Shown one piece after another: positions 1-9,231 of a stretch of DNA of 64,000 nt (the first letter of the stretch is position 1; each line of letters opens with the position of its first letter). The notes under the pieces are model-generated. The model saw only the letters and a list, made by a program, of their open reading frames with translations. It was not told the origin of the DNA and did no database searches. The stretch is from Spirochaetia bacterium. GTDB lineage: Bacteria > Spirochaetota > Spirochaetia > Sphaerochaetales > Sphaerochaetaceae. A program made the position numbers and the translations under genes. The stretch is taken from contig JAKVOU010000001.1 in NCBI GenBank assembly GCA_022482625.1, forward strand, positions 3,024,784 to 3,088,783. Reading direction: 5' to 3'.

Positions 1-140
1 TTGGGTTTGTATCCTGATTCCTTTATGACTTTTTCAATTTTGGTCTTCGTTTCAGGTGAGACTCTTCCTCTGTTGTGAAGCACACGGTCTACCGTACCGA
101 TGGAAACACCGGTCTTGGCAGCTATTTCTGCAATTTTCAT
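1..140 (-). CDS. LacI-family transcriptional regulator, N-terminal fragment
   Basis: The reverse strand starts at position 140 and stays open to the window edge, so only about the first 46 residues are present. They form a LacI-type helix-turn-helix (MKIAEIAAKTGVSIGTVDR) followed by the hinge-proximal segment ending in ESGYKP. The gene begins three bases after the araD stop, so it is very likely the last gene of an araA-araD-regulator operon and may control arabinose use. The ligand-binding domain lies outside the window. The family is clear; the arabinose role is inferred from position only. Confidence 0.8.
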   Translation of the reverse strand, partial: MKIAEIAAKTGVSIGTVDRVLHNRGRVSPETKTKIEKVIKESGYKP

Positions 141-143
141 AGT

Positions 144-901
144 CTACTTCAATCCTGACTGTCCGTAGTATGCATTCTTGCCATGCTTCCGCTCATAATG
201 TTTCTGTACGACATATTGAGGGAGAGGCTTGAAATCCGGCTTCAGCAATCGGACGAAAAGAGCCATTTTGGAAATTTCTTCAAGTACTGCTGCATTGTAT
301 ACGCTAGCTTGTGCATCCTTTCCCCAGGCAAAAGGACCATGTCCACAGACCAATACCATCGGATTTTCAAGTGGAACCAGTTCCCTTGAAGGATAAGGTC
401 CTTCATTGAGGACTTCCATTGCTGTCTGGGGATGCCTGAAGGTATCCACGATGACAAGGCCTGTGTTTTCTTCATAGGCTGTACGTACTTCCTCTTCGCT
501 AAGTGAACGGGTGCATGGGACCGGCGAACAGAGATGGTCAGCATGGGTTGTGCCAAGCAAGGGCAGGGAAAGTCCTGCCTGTGCCCAACCGACGGCATAG
601 GGAGAATGCGTATGGCAGATGCCACCCAATCCTTTAAGTTTCTGTAAAGGACTGCATGTGTCGGTGTATCACTGGAGGGATTCAGTTTCCCTTCTACCTT
701 CTTGCCATCAAGATCGACGATTACCATATCGTCAACGTTCATTTTGTCATATGGGACTCCTGAGGGCTTTATGGCAAAGACTCCTGCGGCTCTGTCAAGA
801 GCCGATACATTTCCCCATGTATAAATAGCCAGATGTTGTTTTGGAATTTCAAGGTTCGCTTCAAATGCTTCTTCCTTGAGATTCTTGTACTTGCTTGTCA
901 T
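144..901 (-). pseudogene. araD: L-ribulose-5-phosphate 4-epimerase, frameshifted
   Basis: This gene would convert L-ribulose-5-phosphate to D-xylulose-5-phosphate, the last step of arabinose catabolism, following araA in the same leftward operon. Reading starts at 901 (MTSKYKNLKEEAFEANLEIP) and follows the class II aldolase fold through the SSDTPTHAVLYRN segment. The frame then breaks near 630-640, and the rest continues in another frame from GLGGICHTHSPYA to the stop at 144. The metal-binding HTHS pair and the later CGHGPFAWGKDA histidine are both present. Together the parts make a full-length protein of about 250 residues. One missing base in the AACTTAAAGG stretch explains the break. It may be a real mutation or a sequencing error; I see no sign of a programmed frameshift. 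Confidence 0.85.
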
Positions 902-914
902 TGATTGCTTCTCC

Positions 915-2399
915 TTAAGTCCTGTCGTAATAAGCTCGGTTCCAATGAGCTTCGTTCCTGATCTGGCGTATGGTAGTATTTTCTGTGACTTCGAGTAGCT
1001 CTATTCTCAGTATTTCAGCCAAGTCCCGTAGCATTTCCAGGTCAACCGCATACGTCAGTGTACAGTGATGCCCTGCTCCGGCCAGAATCCATGCTTCGGT
1101 TGCCGTCGTAAAGTCCGGGATAGGTTTCCATAGACAACGTGCGACAGGAAGGGATGTAAACTGTTCCGGCGGGTCAACAGCCTGCACTTGATCGCAGATT
1201 ATACGGAAACGGTTACCAAGGTCAACAATGGAAACTGTCATTGCCTTTCCCGGTTTTCCTGTGAAAACGAGTCTGGCAGGATCTTCCTTGCCACCGATTC
1301 CCAAAGGATGCACTTCAACAGTCGGTTTGTCCTTTGCAATGGTCGGACAGACTTCAAGCATGTGGGCAGCCAAGTTCATCTGGTTTCCTTCCACGAGGTT
1401 GTATGTGTAGTCTTCCATGAAACTGCAGCTGTTCTCGATCCCTCCCATGAACTTCATGGTCCTTACCATTCCTGCTGTTTTCCAATCACCCTCGGCACCG
1501 AACCCATAGCCAAGTTGCATCAGATGCTGTGCGGCAAGTCCTGGAAGTTGTTTTAGTCCATGAAGATCTTGGAAATTGGTACAGAATGCTTCAGCCTGAC
1601 GGTCATCAAGGAATTTCTTGATGGCTGTTTCCATTTTAGCTTGTTCCCTGACGGAAGCTATTGTTTCCGGTTTTTCATCCTGGAATTCATATAAGCGACG
1701 GTAGGTCGCCATCAGCTCGTCGACTTGAAGTTCAGATACCTTGTCCATTTCTTCTACCAAGTCTCCGATACCATAGTAAGGAACACTCCAACCAAGCTTT
1801 ACCATTGCTTCAACCTTGTCTCCATCGGTTACTGCAACTTCCCGCATGTTGTCACCGAACCTGAGTATGATGAGTTCTCTTCCGAAGACAGCAGCGGCTG
1901 CAGCCCCCATCCATTTTGCAAGTCTTTGCTGGAATTTTCCATTTTTCCAATGTCCTACGATTACCTTGCGCGGTAGGTCAAGCCTGCTGGTGATATGGCC
2001 GAATTCCCGGTCCCCGTGTGCGCTTTGGTTGAGGTTCATGAAATCCATGTCCATTGTCTGGTAAGGGATGGCCTCGTTGAATTGAGTATTGACCTGCAGC
2101 AATGGTTTGTTCAGTATCCGTAGTCCGTTGATCCACATTTTGGCTGGCGAAAAAGTATGCATCCAACATACTATTCCTGCACATAGTGGGTCACTATTTG
2201 CCTTCTGTATTGCCTTTACGATTGAAGGGGAGTCGATCAACGTTTCTTGCCAGACCAGCTTGCAGGGTAATGTCCCTGCCTCGTTGAGCGAATTGACCAT
2301 GGTCTTTGAGTGTTTGGCCACTTCCAGCAGTGTTTCTTCACCGTAGAGATCCTGACTGCCTGTCAGGAAGTAAAAATGATATGCATGTAAATCTTTCAT
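915..2399 (-). CDS. araA: L-arabinose isomerase
   Basis: This cytoplasmic enzyme interconverts L-arabinose and L-ribulose, the entry step of arabinose breakdown. The 494-residue product has the usual family length and opens with the typical YHFYFLTGSQDLYGEETL segment. It runs through the conserved CWMHTFSPAKMWI and HGDREFGHI regions to the GAGHHCTLTYAVD histidine motif near the C-terminus. A good ribosome site (GAGGAG) precedes the ATG at 2399. The araD reading frame starts 14 bases after the araA stop, so the two genes form an operon. Identification is confident from overall sequence. Confidence 0.95.
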   Translation of the reverse strand: MKDLHAYHFYFLTGSQDLYGEETLLEVAKHSKTMVNSLNEAGTLPCKLVWQETLIDSPSIVKAIQKANSDPLCAGIVCWMHTFSPAKMWINGLRILNKPLLQVNTQFNEAIPYQTMDMDFMNLNQSAHGDREFGHITSRLDLPRKVIVGHWKNGKFQQRLAKWMGAAAAAVFGRELIILRFGDNMREVAVTDGDKVEAMVKLGWSVPYYGIGDLVEEMDKVSELQVDELMATYRRLYEFQDEKPETIASVREQAKMETAIKKFLDDRQAEAFCTNFQDLHGLKQLPGLAAQHLMQLGYGFGAEGDWKTAGMVRTMKFMGGIENSCSFMEDYTYNLVEGNQMNLAAHMLEVCPTIAKDKPTVEVHPLGIGGKEDPARLVFTGKPGKAMTVSIVDLGNRFRIICDQVQAVDPPEQFTSLPVARCLWKPIPDFTTATEAWILAGAGHHCTLTYAVDLEMLRDLAEILRIELLEVTENTTIRQIRNEAHWNRAYYDRT

Positions 2400-2423
2400 G
2401 GAAAGCTCCTCTTGATTTTATTG

Positions 2424-2431
2424 CGTTAACG
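2424..2431. promoter_or_regulatory. Candidate operator upstream of araA
   Basis: An 8-bp perfect palindrome, CGTTAACG, lies about 25 bases upstream of the araA start in otherwise AT-rich sequence. LacI-family operators are often short palindromes centred on similar bases, and a LacI-type regulator ends this operon. That makes it a plausible binding site, but no second copy was found to support it. Confidence 0.3.
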
Positions 2432-2607
2432 TACACATAATTATGCCACGTTTCCTTTCAACAAGCAAGAAGAATTATTAAGATTTTTGATACCAAAAAT
2501 AAGAGTTGTATTTTCTAAATATTCTATTGACCTAAAAAGAGCTGATGTGTACCTTGGAAAAGTAGATATGTGGGTGTATTTTCCTACTGAAATGATAGGA
2601 GTGTAAA

Positions 2608-3435
2608 ATGAAGAAAATATTTATTTTATTGTTGTTAGGTACGATAGCTGTAACCTCCCTTGTTGCACAGGGGGTACAGGAGTCATCTTCCCAGGCATCA
2701 GGCACCAAGGAAAAACCACTTGTCGTTGCCATGGAATTGGCCTATCCTCCATTTGAAACAAAGGATCAGGAGGGCAACCCTTCTGGGATAAGCGTTGATT
2801 TCTCAAAAGCCTTCGGCCAATATATCAATAGGGATGTCAAGATTGAAAATATTGCTTGGGATGGCCTTATTCCTTCTTTGCAGACAGGTAAGGCTGACAT
2901 GGTCATTTCGTCCATGACGATTACCGATCAGAGAAAGCAGGTGGTTGACTTTTCTGTTCCGTATGCCAATGCCCAGCTGGCAATCCTTGCAAACAAGAAC
3001 TCCGGTATAAAGTCAATTGATGACCTCAACAAGAAAGGAAAGAAAATTGCAGTAAAGAACGGTTCCACCGGTTTCTTATATGCCCAGAACCATCTTGCCA
3101 ATGCCCAGCTTATTGTCCTGGCAGATGAAAGTGCCTGCGTGACCGAAGTAGTCCAAGGCAAGGCAGACGGTTTCCTTTATGATCAGCTGACAATCTACCG
3201 TAACTGGCAGAATCATCTGGATACTACTTCCGCTGTCTTTATTCCTTTCCAGGATGTAGAAAAGTGGGGCGTTGCAGTGAGAAAGGGCAATATTGCACTT
3301 CTTGACCAGCTCAATGCCTTCATACCGAAATTTACTGCTGAGGGTGGTTTTGACAAACTGACGCAGAAGTATCTTTCAAAAGAAAAAGCAGACTTTGACA
3401 GGTTGGGATTCAAATGGTTCTTTGATTTGGACTAG
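2608..3435 (+). CDS. Polar amino-acid ABC transporter, solute-binding protein
   Basis: This 275-residue exported protein belongs to the SBP_bac_3 family, which captures amino acids for a membrane permease. It has a signal peptide (MKKIFILLLLGTIAVTSLVA) without a clear lipobox cysteine. The family hallmarks follow: YPPFETKDQEG, GISVDFSKA, then WDGLIPSLQTGKADMVISSMTIT. Permease and ATPase genes follow directly, completing a three-gene importer. A hairpin followed by a T-run lies between this gene and the permease, which would let the binding protein be made in excess. The exact amino acid cannot be read from sequence. Confidence 0.9.
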   Translation: MKKIFILLLLGTIAVTSLVAQGVQESSSQASGTKEKPLVVAMELAYPPFETKDQEGNPSGISVDFSKAFGQYINRDVKIENIAWDGLIPSLQTGKADMVISSMTITDQRKQVVDFSVPYANAQLAILANKNSGIKSIDDLNKKGKKIAVKNGSTGFLYAQNHLANAQLIVLADESACVTEVVQGKADGFLYDQLTIYRNWQNHLDTTSAVFIPFQDVEKWGVAVRKGNIALLDQLNAFIPKFTAEGGFDKLTQKYLSKEKADFDRLGFKWFFDLD

Positions 3436-3451
3436 AATTGGTTTCCTGTAT

Positions 3452-3491
3452 GCCAGGGCTGCCTATTGCCTAGGTAACCCTGGCTCTTTTT
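3452..3491 (+). terminator. Intercistronic hairpin, partial terminator
   Basis: GCCAGGG pairs with CCCTGGC, with an additional CCTA/TAGG pairing inside, followed by TCTTTTT. It lies between the binding-protein gene and the permease gene. It probably ends most transcripts or stabilises the upstream message, as is common in ABC operons. Confidence 0.7.
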
Positions 3492-3597
3492 GATGTAGGC
3501 ACTGGATTGCTTGGAGCAAGACCTCTGCTATACAGGAACGGGGCATGCCGCTACTGTTTCTTGAGAGGAGGAAAGTGGATAATTCCACTGTAGTCTT

Positions 3598-4371
3598 ATG
3601 GAAAAAAAATCATTATACGGCTCTACGGGCTTGAGCTTCAGGCAAGTTGGCAATGCATTTCTGGCTGGTCTTGTGGTGGTAGGAATAGTATGGTTTTCTG
3701 TCCTGCGTCTGTCGGTTACCTTCGATTTCAGTTTCCTTGGGGACTTCCGTATCAGAATATGGAAAGGCTTTCTCATGACCATTGCCTTGAGTCTTGTGAG
3801 TCTGGTGCTGAGCCTTGCCATAGGAATCCTTGCTGCCTTGGGAGAGAACAGCAAGTTGCTGTTTCTCAAGTACCTCAGCAACCTTTATGTTACCTTTATC
3901 AGGGGCACGCCCTTGATCATGCAGATATATCTGTTCTTCTATATCATAGGTACTGCTTGGGGAGTAGACAACCGTTTCGTCTCCGGTGTCCTTATCCTTT
4001 CTCTTTTTGAAGGAGCTTACATAGCGGAAATTATCCGCGGCGGTCTTGCTGGTCTGGAAGAAACCCAGCTTGAAGCGGCAAAGGCTGTCGGTTTCAACAG
4101 ACGCCAGACTGTCCGTTTCGTTGTAATTCCCCAATTGGTAGCCATGACATTGCCTGCACTTACAGGCCAGTTTTCTTCGATCATAAAGGATTCGTCGTTG
4201 CTTTCGATCATTGCTGTCATTGAACTGACACAGACCATGAGAGAGATCAGTGCACTGAACTTCAGGCTTTTTGAATGTTATCTGTTCCTAGGTGTCCTTT
4301 ATCTCTGCCTTACTTTGCCGCTTGCTTTCGTGAGCAAGTATTTTGAAAGGAAATTTGCCTATGAACATTGA
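3598..4371 (+). CDS. Polar amino-acid ABC transporter permease
   Basis: This 257-residue inner-membrane protein belongs to the HisM/GlnP permease family. It has several hydrophobic segments, beginning around residue 17. The cytoplasmic EAA loop, which docks the ATPase, appears as LEETQLEAAKAVGFNRRQTVRFVVIPQ around residues 150-180. The gene follows the amino-acid binding protein. Its stop codon overlaps the start of the ATPase gene by 11 bases, so translation of the two is likely coupled. The assignment is firm for family but not for substrate. Confidence 0.92.
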   Translation: MEKKSLYGSTGLSFRQVGNAFLAGLVVVGIVWFSVLRLSVTFDFSFLGDFRIRIWKGFLMTIALSLVSLVLSLAIGILAALGENSKLLFLKYLSNLYVTFIRGTPLIMQIYLFFYIIGTAWGVDNRFVSGVLILSLFEGAYIAEIIRGGLAGLEETQLEAAKAVGFNRRQTVRFVVIPQLVAMTLPALTGQFSSIIKDSSLLSIIAVIELTQTMREISALNFRLFECYLFLGVLYLCLTLPLAFVSKYFERKFAYEH

Positions 4372-5140
4372 AATCAAGGATCTTGCCATGCAGTTTCCTG
4401 CGAAACAGAAAAAAATACGGAATGCTCCGGTACTCAAGGATGTCTGTTTCAAGGAAAATATTACGACTATGGCAATCATAGGTCCTTCCGGCGGTGGTAA
4501 GTCGACACTCATACGCATCCTTGCAGGTCTTCAGACACCGACGGGAGGTAGCGTGAAGATCGGAGATACCACTGTATTTCCCCTTGACGCAACCGAAAGA
4601 GACAACAAGATGGACCCATTGTCGGGCTATCGTAAGAAAATCGGCTTTGTTTTCCAGAACGGAGGCTTGTTCAAGCATCTGACAGGATTTGAGAATATCG
4701 AGTTGCCTTTGGTCCAGGTCCATGGGTACAGTCCTGAAGCGGCCCATGAACGTGCAGTGGAATTGCTTGGCCGTTTCGGATTGCTTGATGATGCAGGAAA
4801 GCTTCCCGCAAATCTTTCAGGAGGACAGCAGCAACGTATTTCCATAGCCAGGGCAATATCAGCAAAACCCTCTCTCCTGTATCTTGATGAACCGACATCA
4901 GCCCTCGACCCTGAGTATACTGTCGAAGTCCTTGATATGGTAAATGAGCTCAAGGAAGAAGGACTGAATTTCATTATCGTTACCCATGAAATGGGATTTG
5001 CCAGAAGGGCCTGTGATACGGTTGCCTTCCTGGACCAGGGAACTTTGATGGAATATGGAAAAAGCGAACAGATATTTACCCAACCGGCTACAGAAAGTCT
5101 CAGACATTTCCTGGACAAACTGCTTGAGTGGGAAGGTTAG
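4361..5140 (+). CDS. Polar amino-acid ABC transporter ATPase
   Basis: This 259-residue ATPase powers the amino-acid importer encoded just upstream. It shows Walker A (GPSGGGKST), the Q-loop (FVFQNGGLFKHLT), the signature LSGGQQQRISIARAI, Walker B (LLYLDEPTSALDPE) and the switch histidine (IVTHEMGF). The start is placed at 4361, where AAGGAAA sits at good distance, rather than at an upstream codon inside the permease gene. It faces the convergent helicase gene with only a few bases between their stops. Confidence 0.93.
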   Translation: MNIEIKDLAMQFPAKQKKIRNAPVLKDVCFKENITTMAIIGPSGGGKSTLIRILAGLQTPTGGSVKIGDTTVFPLDATERDNKMDPLSGYRKKIGFVFQNGGLFKHLTGFENIELPLVQVHGYSPEAAHERAVELLGRFGLLDDAGKLPANLSGGQQQRISIARAISAKPSLLYLDEPTSALDPEYTVEVLDMVNELKEEGLNFIIVTHEMGFARRACDTVAFLDQGTLMEYGKSEQIFTQPATESLRHFLDKLLEWEG

Positions 5141-5145
5141 TATCG

Positions 5146-8100
5146 TCAGGCATTGATCAGACGTTGATACTCCATGCGGTATTTTGCCGGTATGGGCGAT
5201 TCCAGTTTCCATGTGATGTTCATCGGCTTGCTGCCATGATGTGTTACATATCTGGCTTTGCCCATGAACGTATAGGGCATGGTACCACCGAAACTATCCC
5301 TTTTTGTCTTTCTCACGAAGATGAGTACGCTTGTATGCATCTTTTCATGGTTGATATATCTCTCTCCGGTCACAGAGGTTTCACTTGTCGTACTCTGGCT
5401 CTGCCAGTGAAGGTTGTCCGTACCGTAAAGATAATCATTATACATGGTAGTAGGGGAATAATCCTTTTCGGTTTTATTGAGCGTAATCAAAAGTACATCA
5501 GTTTTTTCTGCAGGAAGATATCTGACGCCTTCCCTTGCGGTGCCCGGTTTTTCCAGTCCCAATGCTGTAAACAATTGGTTCCTGCTATATGTTGCATGGA
5601 CAGAGAGAGGACAACCGAATGACAAGTTGTCAAAGTCATCTTCAAGGTCAGTGTAGTCGCGTCGGAAACTGAGCAGTTCCGATAGTTCATTGAACAATAT
5701 CGGATTGTCGTCGATTGCCTTTTGGATTTCCATGTCTTCCTTTGGAGCGGTAAGGTCTGTCCATAGTGTATACTGGAACATGTTGAGCATCCTTCTTTCC
5801 CTCAAATTCAGATGATTTGGAATGCCCTTCTGCAATATTGTTGAGATAAAATCCATGAACAGAAGCGAATCACAATAGCAGAATGTTGCCAGACTGGTGC
5901 AGATTGTTTTTTCCAGTGGTTCATGGAAACCATCGATGCAACCGGCTTCGACAGCCAGCCTGGAAAAAGCGGTTTTACCTTTATATATTTCCCGCGGGTC
6001 CATCTGATAGTATTCCAAGAATCCTTTCAATGAGAGAGGATTTCCCAGATCTTTTGTAAATTCCTTGATTCTTTCCCTGATCTGGTTCTTGCTGCCGGAA
6101 GCTTTGAGATTCTCAAGTATATATGCCTGTGCTTTTTCTTCAAGTTGGATGAAGCATCCTTTCGGTACCGAAGGGAAACCTGCTTCAATTTCGTGCCTTA
6201 CATTTTCAGCATGCCTTGGCAGCAATGCAGACAGTTTTTCCTCAAAGCGATATTTCCGGTTTGCTTGTCCGATGAAATCGAGCACCAGCAGGCGGTCCTT
6301 GCCGTCATACAGTCTCAGACCTCTTCCCAACTGCTGTAGGAAAACAGTTTTTGAAGCTGTCGGACGAAGGAACAGGACCGTGTTGATTTGCGGAATGTCG
6401 ACTCCTTCATTGTAGAGATCAACAACAAACAAAAATCTGATTTTCCCGGTAGTCAGCTGTTTCTTTATATTTTTTCTGATTTCCCAGTTGCTGTTCCCAT
6501 CAAGGGACGCAGAAGGGATGCCATATTCATTGAACTGGGCTGCCATGAACTGTGCATGCTTTACTGTTACGCAGAAGCCGAGTGCGATGATTTGCATTGG
6601 ATCAGTACAATAGGTGTCGATGCTGCGTATGATCAGGCCGACACGTCCCTTGGCGGTAAGATAGCATTGTTCCAGTTCATTTTCATCATAACCATGTCTT
6701 GTCCATCTTACATTTTCGAGATTGACATTGTCGGTAACACCGAAGTACTGGAAAGGGCAGAGCAGACTCCTGTCTATAGCTTCTGATAATCCAAGTTCAG
6801 CCGTAATTCTTCCATTGAAGTCAGTAAGGATACTTTTGCCGTCCATCCTTTCTGGTGTTGCTGTCAGACCAAGCAGTATCTTGGGGGTAAAATGTGAAAA
6901 CAATGGCCGGTAACTTGTTGCCCGACTATGGTGGCTTTCGTCTATGACGATGTAGTCGTAGAAATTTCCAGGTATAGAATTCAGTGGAAATGACCTGCCG
7001 TGCAATGATTGTATGGTAATGAAGAGATGATTGAAATCTTCATCAGGATGATGATGTCCTGTGTAGAGGCTTCCGAAGTTTGCATCCCTGAGGATACCTC
7101 TGAACGTCGCTATGCTTTGCTTGAGTATTTCTTCCCTGTGGGCAACGAACAATAAAGTATTGGCCTTGCCGCGGTTTTCCTTTTGTTCACAGAACCTTCT
7201 ATAATCAAAAGCTGCGATGACGGTCTTGCCCGTCCCTGTTGCTGCAACGATCAGGTTGCGGTAATTATGACGTGACAGACGTTCAAACTGGATTCTATCC
7301 AGTACTTCCTTCTGATAATGGTAAGGCCTGATATCGAAGATTTGCTGCAGACCCTCCTGTGCCATGGAGAAACTATGTTCAGCTTTCAGTGCCTTTCTGA
7401 GTTTCTCTTCATCTTCTTGCAGATAAGGTTCGAATTCGTCATCTTCCCAGTAGCTGTCAAAGGTTGCAAGGACTTTTTCCAATACTTCAGGTTGGTCAGT
7501 AGCCGTAATCTTGATGTTCCATTCCTTTCCGCTGGTAATGGCAGGATTGGATAAATTGCTTGAACCGATATAAGCCGTAGTAAAGCCGCTTTTTCTGATG
7601 AAAATATAACTTTTTGCATGTAGCCTGGTAACTTTTGTATCATAGCTGACCCTTATTGAAGTTCCGGCAAGTCTGCTCAGTTCCCTGATTGCCTTTACAT
7701 CTGTAGCTCCCATGTATGAAGTCGTGATTACCTTAAGTATGCCTCCACGTCGGGTGAATTGTTTCAGTTCGTCAAACAACATGACCAGACCGGACCATTT
7801 TATAAAAGAAACCAACATGTAGATTTCATCTGATGAAAGTATTTCTTTCTTCAACTCCGACGCCAACAAGGGTTCATCCTTTGCGCCCGTAAAAATCGAT
7901 GAACAAGAAAGAGGAGAAACAGGCCTTTGCAGATTGCCGTTGCCATGGAACTTGTTCACGGCAGAAGTGACGGAAAGCAACTGTTCATTGTCCTTATCTA
8001 TTGTTGCATCCAGATAGTTCCCATCCTTTGTTGCTTTGCTTATCAAGGATATGATGCCATTTGCCAGTGCCAGTTTCTGTTCTTTGTCCTGTTTTATTTC

Positions 8101-8277
8101 CGACATACCTTGCTTGATCAAAGCTGCAAGATAGTCTGCATAGATCCTTGCGGATTCTTCTGTGTCAACCTTGCTTTTGCCTATCTGCTTGTCAGAGGCA
8201 TTGTCCAGTCTGTTCTTCAGGTTATCTGAGATGAGTTGTTCATAAAGTCCGTCTGCAAGATCATCATCATGGTCCAT
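5146..8277 (-). CDS. PLD-like nuclease and superfamily 2 helicase with DUF3427
   Basis: This large 1043-residue protein joins three parts. An N-terminal phospholipase-D-like domain has the HxK motif LHAKSYIF near residue 220 and the partner GSSNLS. A superfamily 2 helicase follows, with Walker A AATGTGKT near 344, a DESHH box near 444, GLTATPE motif III and the motif VI QQLGRGLRL near 650. The last quarter, from about residue 770, resembles the DUF3427 region. The start has a good ribosome site (GGAGATATCT). Proteins of this architecture are widespread and patchily distributed, and are often suspected of acting on foreign DNA. No defence gene is visible next to it, so its role is uncertain. 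Confidence 0.88.
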   Translation of the reverse strand: MDHDDDLADGLYEQLISDNLKNRLDNASDKQIGKSKVDTEESARIYADYLAALIKQGMSEIKQDKEQKLALANGIISLISKATKDGNYLDATIDKDNEQLLSVTSAVNKFHGNGNLQRPVSPLSCSSIFTGAKDEPLLASELKKEILSSDEIYMLVSFIKWSGLVMLFDELKQFTRRGGILKVITTSYMGATDVKAIRELSRLAGTSIRVSYDTKVTRLHAKSYIFIRKSGFTTAYIGSSNLSNPAITSGKEWNIKITATDQPEVLEKVLATFDSYWEDDEFEPYLQEDEEKLRKALKAEHSFSMAQEGLQQIFDIRPYHYQKEVLDRIQFERLSRHNYRNLIVAATGTGKTVIAAFDYRRFCEQKENRGKANTLLFVAHREEILKQSIATFRGILRDANFGSLYTGHHHPDEDFNHLFITIQSLHGRSFPLNSIPGNFYDYIVIDESHHSRATSYRPLFSHFTPKILLGLTATPERMDGKSILTDFNGRITAELGLSEAIDRSLLCPFQYFGVTDNVNLENVRWTRHGYDENELEQCYLTAKGRVGLIIRSIDTYCTDPMQIIALGFCVTVKHAQFMAAQFNEYGIPSASLDGNSNWEIRKNIKKQLTTGKIRFLFVVDLYNEGVDIPQINTVLFLRPTASKTVFLQQLGRGLRLYDGKDRLLVLDFIGQANRKYRFEEKLSALLPRHAENVRHEIEAGFPSVPKGCFIQLEEKAQAYILENLKASGSKNQIRERIKEFTKDLGNPLSLKGFLEYYQMDPREIYKGKTAFSRLAVEAGCIDGFHEPLEKTICTSLATFCYCDSLLFMDFISTILQKGIPNHLNLRERRMLNMFQYTLWTDLTAPKEDMEIQKAIDDNPILFNELSELLSFRRDYTDLEDDFDNLSFGCPLSVHATYSRNQLFTALGLEKPGTAREGVRYLPAEKTDVLLITLNKTEKDYSPTTMYNDYLYGTDNLHWQSQSTTSETSVTGERYINHEKMHTSVLIFVRKTKRDSFGGTMPYTFMGKARYVTHHGSKPMNITWKLESPIPAKYRMEYQRLINA

Positions 8278-8597
8278 AGATATCTCCGAAATTGTTGGTC
8301 ATACGCTTCAAGTATAGCAGCATGGGCAGAAATTGCCAGATCAATGGAAATGTTCTGTATGGATGGTCTTTCCTGTGCAAGATCCTGACTGAGAACCAAA
8401 TGTAGCGTAGATATAAAATTATCAATCTAAAATTTCTATATTACCAAATAGATGTCATACGATTAAAATTTTTAATTTGTTTTATAATAATAAATTAAAT
8501 ATTAAATCATTGATTATGTAATTTTTATAATAAAAGCTATTGACATAAGTTGCATTGTTTTTTATAGTATGTACGAAAGGACAGGAGAACGAGACAT
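8278..8597. promoter_or_regulatory. Divergent AT-rich promoter region; strong promoter at 8540-8568
   Basis: This region separates the leftward helicase gene from the rightward secreted-protein genes. On the plus strand TTGACA (8540-8545) and TATAGT (8563-8568) are separated by 17 bases, a near-consensus sigma-70 promoter. The start codon lies about 30 bases downstream. The stretch between 8400 and 8530 is very AT-rich and shows no gene. Confidence 0.75.
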
Positions 8598-9191
8598 ATG
8601 AAAAAGATATTGATGACTTTGACACTTATGATAGGAATACTTGCCGGAGCTTTCGCTGAAACGACGATTACACTCAATACCACGATCCAGCCCAAAGCCG
8701 AAGCCGGATTCAGTCTCTCTTCCATTTCTTCCTATTCAGATGTTCCTACGACTCCTTCAGACACGGTTACACTCGACAATTTCAACAATAATATTTATGT
8801 GTATTATAAGCTTAATACGACTATTTCAAACTTTACCCTGCAGGTCAAAGCTACTCCTTTCAATTATGCTGATGATACTTCGACTGATTATGTGACCACG
8901 AAGATCGGCTATACGCTCAAAGCAAGTAGTCCGACCGGAAGCGAAGTGGCTTCTACGCATGTTGCTTATAATCAGGGTGATGGCAATCCGGCTGTCCTGA
9001 CTATCATTTCTTCCGGCAGTTCCACACAGCCTACCCAGGCTACTTCAGCAGGATCATTCAAGTTGAATTGTAGTTTGGATTCGACCAGCGATTTGTCATC
9101 AGTTGATTCAGGTTCAGTCATCGGTACATATGAAAATGCTGTAGAGGGTACCTACCAGGCTGTCTTGACGTTGGTTTACTCAGCGAATTAG
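8598..9191 (+). CDS. Small secreted protein of unknown function, copy 1
   Basis: This 197-residue protein has a clear signal peptide (MKKILMTLTLMIGILAGAFA). The mature part is rich in Ser, Thr and Asn and has alternating hydrophobic residues that suggest a beta-sandwich. It ends in a strand of the type GTYQAVLTLVYSAN. The next gene encodes a related protein with the same plan. The C-terminal strand resembles that of pilin-like or spore-coat-U-like domains in general style, but I do not recognise the family. It lies directly behind a near-consensus promoter with a good ribosome site, so it is probably strongly expressed. Confidence 0.75.
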   Translation: MKKILMTLTLMIGILAGAFAETTITLNTTIQPKAEAGFSLSSISSYSDVPTTPSDTVTLDNFNNNIYVYYKLNTTISNFTLQVKATPFNYADDTSTDYVTTKIGYTLKASSPTGSEVASTHVAYNQGDGNPAVLTIISSGSSTQPTQATSAGSFKLNCSLDSTSDLSSVDSGSVIGTYENAVEGTYQAVLTLVYSAN

Positions 9192-9231
9192 GATGCAGGT
9201 GATGAGTAAAGATTGGAAACATGGAGATAGA

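Noticed and set aside
630-640. Programmed -1 frameshift in araD
   Set aside because: CTTAAAG resembles a slippery heptamer but lacks the required first base identity, and no stimulatory hairpin or internal Shine-Dalgarno was evident. araD is not known to use frameshifting.
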